Positions 49,234-55,996 of a stretch of DNA of 64,000 nt are shown here, piece by piece. Under the pieces are notes generated by a model. The model was not told where the DNA came from, did not search any database, and saw nothing but the letters and a program-made list of their open reading frames with translations. Made by a program: the position numbers and the translations under genes. Source of the stretch: Fontivita pretiosa (GTDB taxonomy: Bacteria; Planctomycetota; Phycisphaerae; Tepidisphaerales; Tepidisphaeraceae); contig NZ_CP191258.1 of assembly GCF_050410795.1 (NCBI RefSeq), forward strand, positions 3,286,001 to 3,350,000. The letters run 5' to 3'. The stretch's first letter is position 1, and each line of letters opens with the position of its first letter.

Positions 49234-49656
49234 ATGCAAACAGGCAAAAGAGCCCGCAGAAGGGGTTTCACGCTGATCGAGCTGCTGCTGGTGCTGGTGA
49301 TTCTGGCGGTGCTGGCGTCGGTGGTGGTGCCGAAGTTCACCGCCCGCTCCGAGCAGGCGCGGGTGACAGCCGCCAAGACCGACATCGCGCAGCTTGAGAC
49401 GGCTTTGGATGCATTCGAGGTGGACAACGGGCGATTCCCGACGACCGACGAGGGTCTTGCGGCGCTGTTGCAGGCGCCGGCGAACGTGACCAACTGGCGC
49501 GGGCCTTACATCAAGCGCGGCCTGCCGAAAGATCCCTGGGGCAACCCGTATGTGTATGTCTACCCCGGCACGCACAATCCCAACGGTTACGACCTGTACT
49601 CCTTCGGCCCAGACGGACGCGAAGGCAACGACGACATCACCAACTGGGCACAGTAA
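49234..49656 (+). CDS. gspG: Major pseudopilin GspG
   Basis: 140 residues from ATG 49234, preceded by AAAGGA. The short leader MQTGKRARRRG ends at the prepilin peptidase site before FTLIELLLVLVILAVLASVVVP, with Glu5 present. The globular part has TALDAFEVDNGRFPTTDEGLAAL, WRGPYIKRGLPKDPWGNPYVY and a calcium-site-like SFGPDGREGNDDI. An upstream ATG at 49186 would lengthen the leader by 16 residues. It forms the shaft of the pseudopilus. Confidence 0.95.
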   Translation: MQTGKRARRRGFTLIELLLVLVILAVLASVVVPKFTARSEQARVTAAKTDIAQLETALDAFEVDNGRFPTTDEGLAALLQAPANVTNWRGPYIKRGLPKDPWGNPYVYVYPGTHNPNGYDLYSFGPDGREGNDDITNWAQ

Positions 49657-49661
49657 GGCCA

Positions 49662-50240
49662 ATGCGACGTGGCGGCGGACAAACTCGATCAGCACGGCTC
49701 GGCGGATTCACGCTGCTGGAGCTGGTGTTGGTGCTGGTGATCATCGCGACAGTGATGGCGATGGCGGCACCGTCGCTGCGGGGCTTCAGTCGCGGGGCGC
49801 GCCAGCGCGACACCGCCGAGGAACTGCTGGCCATGACCCGCTGGGCGCGGACCTACGCGACGACCCAGGGCGTGGTGTGCCGGCTGAACATCGACACCGC
49901 CGCCGGCCGCTTCTGGCTGAGCGAGCAGCAGCCGGGCAGCGGACAGTTCACGCAGATCGGTTCGAGCTTCGGACGTGTGTACACGGCGCCGGCGGGCGTG
50001 CAGATCGAAGTCCTGCCGCCACGCGACGCCCTGTTGCCCGGCCGGCAGGACGCCGCGGCAATGCAGCAGACGCAGCGGATCGTCACCGCAGGCTCGACCG
50101 TGGCAATCGACTTTTATCCGACGGGCCGGACCCGGCCGGTGCGGATCAGGCTTACCGACGAGGGCCGGTATCCGATCGAGATCGAGTGCGCTTCGCCGGC
50201 GGAATTGTTTCACATCGTCAACCCGGGGGAGGCGTCATGA
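49662..50240 (+). CDS. gspH: Minor pseudopilin GspH
   Basis: 192 residues. Leader MRRGGGQTRSARLGG, then the cleavage site and FTLLELVLVLVIIATVMAMAAPSL with Glu5. The following part (RQRDTAEELLAMTRWARTYATTQGVVCRLNID, then FYPTGRTRPVRIRLTDEG) matches the GspH/FimT family. Starts five bases after gspG. It sits in the pseudopilus between the GspG shaft and the tip complex. Confidence 0.9.
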   Translation: MRRGGGQTRSARLGGFTLLELVLVLVIIATVMAMAAPSLRGFSRGARQRDTAEELLAMTRWARTYATTQGVVCRLNIDTAAGRFWLSEQQPGSGQFTQIGSSFGRVYTAPAGVQIEVLPPRDALLPGRQDAAAMQQTQRIVTAGSTVAIDFYPTGRTRPVRIRLTDEGRYPIEIECASPAELFHIVNPGEAS

Positions 50241-50722
50241 GCGGACAGGTGGCAAAGAGCACCCGCCGGCATCGATCGTGTGCACCGGGCCAGGGGATTC
50301 TTCCGCGTGCTTTGAGGTCTGGGGACGAGCCCCGGCGCCGGCCGCGGCAGGGGTTCACGCTGATTGAAGTTCTGGCGACGCTCGTATTGCTGGGGATTGT
50401 GCTTCCGGTGGCGATGCGGGGGTTGTCGGTGGCGCTGTCGGCGGCGTCGAAGGCGCGGCATACCGCCACCGCGTCGCAGCTCGCTGAAACGAAGCTCAAC
50501 GAAATCGTGGTCGGCGGGCAGTGGAGCACGACCGTGGTCTCCGGGGATTTTGCCCCGGATTACCCGCAGTACCAGTGGACGTGCCAGACCTCGCCGCGCG
50601 ACTACGGCCTGACCGAAATCGTCCTGACGGTTACCTGGATCGAGCGTGGCTCGCAGCGGTCGCTGAGCCTCTCGACCCTCGCCGCCGATCTGCAAAACGC
50701 CAACACGCTGGTGATGCCATGA
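50237..50722 (+). CDS. gspI: Minor pseudopilin GspI
   Basis: 161 residues, ATG overlapping the gspH stop (ATGA). It has an unusually long basic leader of about 38 residues, then G/FTLIEVLATLVLLGIVLPVAMRGL, the pseudopilin helix with Glu5. The segment ASQLAETKLNEIVVGGQW is typical of GspI. GspI is the hub of the I-J-K tip complex. The long leader is compatible with prepilin peptidase processing but atypical. Confidence 0.9.
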   Translation: MSGQVAKSTRRHRSCAPGQGILPRALRSGDEPRRRPRQGFTLIEVLATLVLLGIVLPVAMRGLSVALSAASKARHTATASQLAETKLNEIVVGGQWSTTVVSGDFAPDYPQYQWTCQTSPRDYGLTEIVLTVTWIERGSQRSLSLSTLAADLQNANTLVMP

Positions 50723-51480
50723 ACGGACAAGGCAGCACGTTGGATGCACCAGGCAGGAGCAGAGGCAGAGTCGCGCCGCGGCGGGGGTGTGTGCTTCGTC
50801 CTGCATCCCTCGCCCTTCACACTGCGGGTTTCGGCGGCTTCAGCCTTCTGGAACTGATCCTGGCGATGGGGATGGTCTCGATCCTTGCGTTGTCGCTGTA
50901 CGCGAGCATGCGGATCACGTTCAAGGCGCGGGACAGCGCGCAGTCGGCGGTGGAGCCGGCACGGGCGACGGCCGTGGTGTCGGAGCTGATCGGACGAGAC
51001 CTGGAAGGGGTGCTGCCGCCGACGGGCACGCTGGCCGGCCCGTTCGTGGCCGTCTCCGGCGGCACGGTGGGCGCGGAGAGCGACTACGTGCAGTTCTGCG
51101 CCATCGGAAGTGACGGACCCTGGGAGGATCGAGCGTTTCCCGAAGGCATCCGACGCATCGAGCTGTTGGTTCGCACGGACCTGAATTCGCCGGCGCTGGT
51201 TCGCCGTGTCACGCGGAATCTGCTGGCCAGCATCGCCGAGGAACCCGAAGAGGAAGTGCTGGTTCGCGGCGTGAAGTCGTTTGCGCTTCGGTACTACGAC
51301 GGCACGAGCTGGTTGGACGAATGGGACTCGACATTGATCGACAACATCGCGCCTGTGGCGGTGGGCATCGATCTGGTGATCGAAATTCCCGGCGCCTGGG
51401 GCGCGGCGCCGGCGACGTATCGCATCCAGCGGATCATCCCGCTGGCTTGCGGGAGAGTGATGGAGCAAACGGACAGATGA
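50719..51480 (+). CDS. gspJ: Minor pseudopilin GspJ
   Basis: 253 residues, start overlapping the gspI stop. A leader of about 38 residues precedes the site G/FSLLELILAMGMVSILALSLYASM, with Glu5. The globular part (VSELIGRDLEGVLPPTGTLAGPFV, GIRRIELLVR, EEVLVRGVKSFALRYYDGTSWLDEWDS) is characteristic of GspJ, where one segment reads the slope of the tip. It joins GspI and GspK. Confidence 0.9.
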   Translation: MNGQGSTLDAPGRSRGRVAPRRGCVLRPASLALHTAGFGGFSLLELILAMGMVSILALSLYASMRITFKARDSAQSAVEPARATAVVSELIGRDLEGVLPPTGTLAGPFVAVSGGTVGAESDYVQFCAIGSDGPWEDRAFPEGIRRIELLVRTDLNSPALVRRVTRNLLASIAEEPEEEVLVRGVKSFALRYYDGTSWLDEWDSTLIDNIAPVAVGIDLVIEIPGAWGAAPATYRIQRIIPLACGRVMEQTDR

Positions 51481-52907
51481 CCTGTGCCATCCAGGAAAAC
51501 TCGCTGTGCCGCAGATTGAGCGGCCCCGCTGGCAGGGCCGGGTCGGGTGTGATCTGCGCACCCGGGCGACGGCGTGGCTCGGTCCTGATCGTCACGATCC
51601 TGATCGTGTTCACAGTGGCGGGCGTGGTGGTGGCGCTTTGCCGCTCGATGAGTGTGGAAGCGATCGCGGCGGCGAACCAGTCGGCCGCGGCGCAGGCGGC
51701 CTGCATCGAACGCGGTGCCGAGCAGTATGTCCTGGCGATGTTGAACGAGCTTGGCCCGGAGGTGCTGGATCTTCCGGAGCAGGACTTCGCCGCCGTGCCC
51801 GTGGGCGATGGCTGGTTCTGGGTGCTGCGCCCGCGGTACGAGGACGACTCGCTGCCGGTCTTCGGGCTGGTGGATGAAGCTTCCAAGTTGGACATCAACG
51901 CCGCCAGCGTGGACATGCTGCTGCGATTGCCTGGAATGACCGAGGATGTGGCGGCGGCGATCGTGGACTGGCGCGACGGGGATGGCAACGTCACCTCCGC
52001 CGGCGCCGAGAGCGAGTATTACCTGTCGCTGCCGCAGCCGTACGTGGCCAAGAACGAGAACTTCGAGACGGTGGAGGAGCTGCTGTTGGTTCGGGGTGTG
52101 ACGATGGAGCTGCTGTGGGGCGACGGGTCGGCGCCGCCGCTGGGAAGCTATTCGTCGATGTTCGGGTCGGCCGGATCGTCATCGGGCAATCCGCGGTACA
52201 CCAGCGCGCAATTGTCGCGGGGGCTTTTCGATCTGCTGACGGTCTACAGCGTGCAGCAGAACCGCAGTGCCAGCGGCAGCCAGCGAATCAACGTCACGCG
52301 CGTGTCCGACCGGGCTGAGCTGCGAAACCGCATGCGAGCGATCCTGGGCAACTCGCGGGCCAACGAAGCGGCAAGCCGCCTGGGCAACCAGCCCGTGGTG
52401 GATGTGTTCGATTTCGCCATCAAGGCCGGGCTGAGCGTGGATGAGCTGGCGCGTCTGGAGGATGCCATCACCGACACGACGGCCAATCGCATCCGGCGGA
52501 TCAACGTGAACACGGCGCCGCGGGACGTGCTGCTGTGCCTGGACAACATCAGTTCCAGCGACGTCGATGCGCTGATTGCGGCGCGAAGCGCCAATCCGCC
52601 TTCGCATCAGTCGTACGCATGGGTGCTGGACGTGCTCAAGCAGAATGCGGTGGGGCTGGGTCGCTGGATCACGGGCAGTTCATCGCATTACTCGGCGGAC
52701 ATTGTGGCGGTCAGCGGGAATGGGCGGGCGTTCAAGCGAGTGCGCATTGTCGTGGATATCTCGCAGACCCCGCCGCGGGTGACCTATCGACGCGACCTGA
52801 CGGAGCGCGGCTGGCCGATGGATCCATCGCTGCTGTCGTCGATACGTGCCGGGCAATTCGCGCGGGCGACGTTCGGTGGCGGTTTCTCAGGAGGTTTTAC
52901 AAGGTGA
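51477..52907 (+). CDS. gspK: Minor pseudopilin GspK (tip)
   Basis: 476 residues, start overlapping the gspJ stop. The leader runs to RRRG, then SVLIVTILIVFTVAGVVVALC, lacking Glu5 as expected of GspK. The large domain has FGLVDEASKLDINAASVDMLLRLPGM with a helix-hairpin-helix, AAIVDWRDGDGN, ETVEELLLVRGV, then a second SAM-like HhH region INVNTAPRDVLLCLDNISSSDVDALIAAR. The leader DNA at 51519-51538 is a near-copy of the cruciform repeat before secY. The protein is longer than E. coli GspK (about 330). It caps the pseudopilus. Confidence 0.9.
   Translation: MTCAIQENSLCRRLSGPAGRAGSGVICAPGRRRGSVLIVTILIVFTVAGVVVALCRSMSVEAIAAANQSAAAQAACIERGAEQYVLAMLNELGPEVLDLPEQDFAAVPVGDGWFWVLRPRYEDDSLPVFGLVDEASKLDINAASVDMLLRLPGMTEDVAAAIVDWRDGDGNVTSAGAESEYYLSLPQPYVAKNENFETVEELLLVRGVTMELLWGDGSAPPLGSYSSMFGSAGSSSGNPRYTSAQLSRGLFDLLTVYSVQQNRSASGSQRINVTRVSDRAELRNRMRAILGNSRANEAASRLGNQPVVDVFDFAIKAGLSVDELARLEDAITDTTANRIRRINVNTAPRDVLLCLDNISSSDVDALIAARSANPPSHQSYAWVLDVLKQNAVGLGRWITGSSSHYSADIVAVSGNGRAFKRVRIVVDISQTPPRVTYRRDLTERGWPMDPSLLSSIRAGQFARATFGGGFSGGFTR
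51519..51538 (+). repeat. Second copy of the GCGGCCCCGC repeat, inside gspK
   Basis: Twenty bases match 34600-34619 with one substitution (A for G at 51534). Here they encode part of the cleaved leader of GspK. Confidence 0.7.
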
Positions 52908-54388
52908 GATTCGTCGGATCGGGCAACTTCCTCGGGATCGCGATAGGTGAGCGGAGCATGACCTGCGCCGAGGTATGCGTGCGTCGCCGCGCCGGTCAGG
53001 AGCGAGCTGCGGTGCGGCGCGCCGCGACCTTCACGCTCGGCCCCGAGCGGTCGATGGACAAACCCGAATCGCTGGGCGAGGCACTGGCGGGCTTCTTGCG
53101 GGCCAATGGCTTCGGCGCTTCGCGCGCGGTCGTCGGCGTGCCCGCCAGGTGGCTCGTCGCCGTCGAGAAGGAAGTTCCCCCCGCCGAAAGAGAGCAGCTT
53201 CATGCGATTCTGCGTCTTCAGGCCGAGCGACTGGCAATCGCCGAAAGCACCGACACGGTCTTCGACTACGTGGATGCGCCCCGGCAGCCGGACAAGCCGG
53301 GACGCGTGCTGCTGGTGGCGATGCTGCGCAAGCAGCTCGAGCGGATCGAGCAGGTGATGGAGGCGGCGGGGCTGAGGCTGATTGCAGTCACGCCGACGGC
53401 GCTGGCGCTGGCGACGATGTCGCGCCCGGAGCACTCGTCGCAGCCGTTTCGCGCGGCGCCGCTGCTGCTGCTGGGCGGGCACGGCGCCGAGCTGGTGCTG
53501 CACAATGCGCAGGGCCAGCCGCGGGCGCTGCGGCATGTGGCATTGGCGGTGGCCAACGGGCACGAATCGCCCGCGGTGGCCACGCTGGGCGCCGAGCTTC
53601 GCCGCACCGTGCTGATGGCCGGGGCCATGCCGGCTGCGACGTCCAACGGCCAGGGGCAGGGCGCGGGCGTCAACCAGATCGTGCTGTGGGATGGCCTTGG
53701 GCTGTCCGGCACGCAGATCGCCGAATTGTCCGATCGGTCCGGATTCAAAATCCAGCCTGCGGATCGTCTGCCCGCGGTGGAAGCCGACGCCACCGCCGAC
53801 GGGGCTTACGCGCCGGCGGTGGCGCTGGCGTTGTGCGGGATGAAGCGGACGCTGCCGCTGGACTTTGCGCATTCGCGCCTGGCGCCGCGCCCGACCCGGC
53901 GATTCGGACGACGCGGCACCTGGGCCGCGGCAATCGGCGTGGTGGCTGTGCTGACCATCGGATTGCTCTACCAGGATCTGCGCCAGCAGCGCGCCGAGCT
54001 GGAGGCGCTGCAGAGCCGACTGTCGGAGCTGGCGCCGGACATCAAGCTGGCGGAGAACCTGCTGGACCGGATCAATTATGGCCGCGGGTACTTCGAGACG
54101 CGCCCGCCGGTGCTGGAGTGTCTGCGCGAGATCACGCAGATGTTCCGCGACGACGAGCCGATCTGGGCCACCAGCTTCACGATCCGCGAGAATCGCCGCG
54201 GCCAGCTCAGCGGCAAGGCCGCCGACTCCAGGACCCCCGCGGCGCTGGCGGACCGGATGCGGCGAAACCCGAACTTCAACGATGTGAAGGTGATGGACGT
54301 GAGCGAGACCGGCAGCGGTGACAGCCGCGGCGGCCGCGCAAGAGAGTGGGCGTTTTCGATCAGCTTTACCTATACGGCCGTGGAATGA
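52904..54388 (+). CDS. gspL: GspL-like protein, PilM-PilN style fusion
   Basis: 494 residues from GTG 52904, which overlaps the gspK stop and follows a perfect AGGAGG. The N-terminal part is a PilM/actin-like domain (FLGIAIGERSMTCAEVCV, RAVVGVPARWLVAVEKEVP, LLLLGGHGAELVLHN). One membrane helix follows (WAAAIGVVAVLTIGLLYQDL). The C-terminal periplasmic ferredoxin-like part (ECLREITQMFRDDEPIWATSFTI, GKAADSRTPAALADRMRRN) resembles PilN. GspL is the same PilM plus PilN architecture and anchors GspE to the membrane. Function strong, exact subfamily inferred. Confidence 0.85.
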   Translation: MRFVGSGNFLGIAIGERSMTCAEVCVRRRAGQERAAVRRAATFTLGPERSMDKPESLGEALAGFLRANGFGASRAVVGVPARWLVAVEKEVPPAEREQLHAILRLQAERLAIAESTDTVFDYVDAPRQPDKPGRVLLVAMLRKQLERIEQVMEAAGLRLIAVTPTALALATMSRPEHSSQPFRAAPLLLLGGHGAELVLHNAQGQPRALRHVALAVANGHESPAVATLGAELRRTVLMAGAMPAATSNGQGQGAGVNQIVLWDGLGLSGTQIAELSDRSGFKIQPADRLPAVEADATADGAYAPAVALALCGMKRTLPLDFAHSRLAPRPTRRFGRRGTWAAAIGVVAVLTIGLLYQDLRQQRAELEALQSRLSELAPDIKLAENLLDRINYGRGYFETRPPVLECLREITQMFRDDEPIWATSFTIRENRRGQLSGKAADSRTPAALADRMRRNPNFNDVKVMDVSETGSGDSRGGRAREWAFSISFTYTAVE

Positions 54389-54408
54389 ACCGCCAGGACT
54401 GAACGAAC

Positions 54409-55014
54409 ATGGTACTGTCCAAGCGTGAACGGATGATCGCCATCGCCACCGGCGTGACGCTGGGGCTGACCGGGCTGTATCAGTTTGTCGTCGAGCCGCT
54501 GCTGGAGACGCGCGCCCAGACGCAGGCCGCCGTCGTCGAGGCTCAGCTCAAGCTCGATCGCGCGCAACGGCTGTTCAACACCAGCCGGCGGATGAATCGC
54601 CGCTGGGGCGAGATGACCGGCGCGAGGCTGGCGCGCAACGCCTCCGAGGCCGAGAGCCAATTGCTCAACGCCGTGCGCGAGTGGGAGCAGGATTCGGGCC
54701 TGACGCTGGCCTCGTTCCGTCCGGAGCGCAGCGGCGAGAAGGAAAAGGACTTCATGAAGATGACGTTTCGTGCCACCGGAGCGGGCAGCATGTCGCAGGT
54801 GGCCAGGTTCCTGTATCGCATCCAGACGGCGCCGATCCCGGTGCGGATCACCGATCTGACGATCAATCCGCGGCGGGAAGCGACCGACGACCTGGCGGTG
54901 AGCCTGGGGATCAGCACGATCTACCTGCCGGCCGAATCCCCCAAGCCCGCGACTCCCGCAGGCGGCGCGGGAAGCGCGGCGCAGGCGTCGGCGGAAGGGC
55001 GGTGGCTGCCATGA
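54409..55014 (+). CDS. gspM: GspM/PilO-like inner-membrane protein
   Basis: 201 residues: membrane helix MIAIATGVTLGLTGLYQFVVEPLL near the N-terminus, coiled coil (AAVVEAQLKLDRAQRLFN), then a ferredoxin-like domain with MSQVARFLYRIQTAPIPVRITDLTINPRRE. This is the GspM/PilO pattern; it would pair with GspL. The C-terminal tail is Ala/Gly-rich. The order L-M in one operon supports the call although sequence similarity in this family is low. Confidence 0.8.
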   Translation: MVLSKRERMIAIATGVTLGLTGLYQFVVEPLLETRAQTQAAVVEAQLKLDRAQRLFNTSRRMNRRWGEMTGARLARNASEAESQLLNAVREWEQDSGLTLASFRPERSGEKEKDFMKMTFRATGAGSMSQVARFLYRIQTAPIPVRITDLTINPRREATDDLAVSLGISTIYLPAESPKPATPAGGAGSAAQASAEGRWLP

Positions 55015-55946
55015 AATCGGTTGATCTGTGCAGATTCATCGTGGTGATGGCGTGTCTGGGCAGCGTGGGGCTGGCTGCGTCTGTCCAGGCGCAGTGGAAC
55101 CGCTCGGATCGGCAGCGCGATCGGTGGGATCGAAACGATCGGGTCAGTCGCAATGCGGACGCCGAGGCGGCGCCGAGCACTTCGCCGGCGGCGCCGTACA
55201 GCTATCGCGAGCGGTATGGGGTGCTGTGGGAACGGAACATATTCCTGCGTGAGCGTGGCCGGCGCGAGCGGGTCGATCGGGATTTCCGTCCCGCGGCGCC
55301 GCGGCTACCCGAGCAATCGCTGGTGGTGACGGGGATCGTGTTCGAGGATGGCGAATACCGGGCGTATATCGAGGACGTGTCGCGCGGCACGACGCTAAAG
55401 CTTTCGGTGGGGGATGCGGTGGCGCGGGGGAAGGTGGTGGGGATCGAGATCGACGCGGTGGCGTACGAGAACTACGCCGGGGTCACGTGGATTCCGATTG
55501 GCAGCAACCTGGCGGGGGCGAGCGTGACGTCGGTGTCGGATGCGCGGATCGCTGCCGCGGCGGCGGGATACGCAGCGACGACGCAGCCGTCGGCGGGGGG
55601 TGCGGGTGCGGCGATCAACGCCAGTGGCGCCAACCTGAGCATCGAGGAACGGCTGAGGCTTCGGCGGATGCAGGAGCTGGGCGCGGCGGCCGCGCCGGCG
55701 CCGCCGAACCCGCCGCAGCAGGCACCCGAGCAACAACAGCCCGGACCGCAACAGCCCGGGCAGGAGCAGCCCGGGCAGGAGCAGCCCGGGCAGGAGCAGC
55801 CCGGGCAGGATCAGCCGATGCAGGAGCCGCCGCCGCAGTTTGTTCCCCAGGAGCAACCGGCGCCGCCGATGCCGCAGCAGTGGCCGCCGCAGATGCCTTC
55901 GCAGCCGCCGCCACTGCCGCCGCCGCAGCAGATGCAGGAGCCGTGA
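55011..55946 (+). CDS. GspC/PilP-like periplasmic linker protein
   Basis: 311 residues, ATG overlapping the gspM stop. A hydrophobic N-terminus (LCRFIVVMACLGSVGLAASVQAQ) looks like a signal peptide or anchor. An HR-type beta domain follows: LVVTGIVFEDGEYRAYIEDV, LKLSVGDAVARGKVVGIEIDAVAYE, the pattern of the GspC homology region that binds the secretin. No PDZ domain is seen. The last 90 residues are Gln/Pro-rich with QPGQE repeats. I infer a GspC-equivalent linking the inner platform with GspD; confidence is moderate because it may instead be cleaved and periplasmic, like PilP. Confidence 0.7.
   Translation: MKSVDLCRFIVVMACLGSVGLAASVQAQWNRSDRQRDRWDRNDRVSRNADAEAAPSTSPAAPYSYRERYGVLWERNIFLRERGRRERVDRDFRPAAPRLPEQSLVVTGIVFEDGEYRAYIEDVSRGTTLKLSVGDAVARGKVVGIEIDAVAYENYAGVTWIPIGSNLAGASVTSVSDARIAAAAAGYAATTQPSAGGAGAAINASGANLSIEERLRLRRMQELGAAAAPAPPNPPQQAPEQQQPGPQQPGQEQPGQEQPGQEQPGQDQPMQEPPPQFVPQEQPAPPMPQQWPPQMPSQPPPLPPPQQMQEP
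55752..55811 (+). repeat. Four 15-base tandem repeats encoding QPGQE
   Basis: Units of CAGCCCGGGCAGGAG, the last ending in GAT. The unit is a multiple of three, so copy number changes keep the frame. Confidence 0.85.
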
Positions 55947-55996
55947 CGCTGTGAAGGGTTGAACCGGGCGAGGCGATCGAGCCAGCGGGAGATCAG

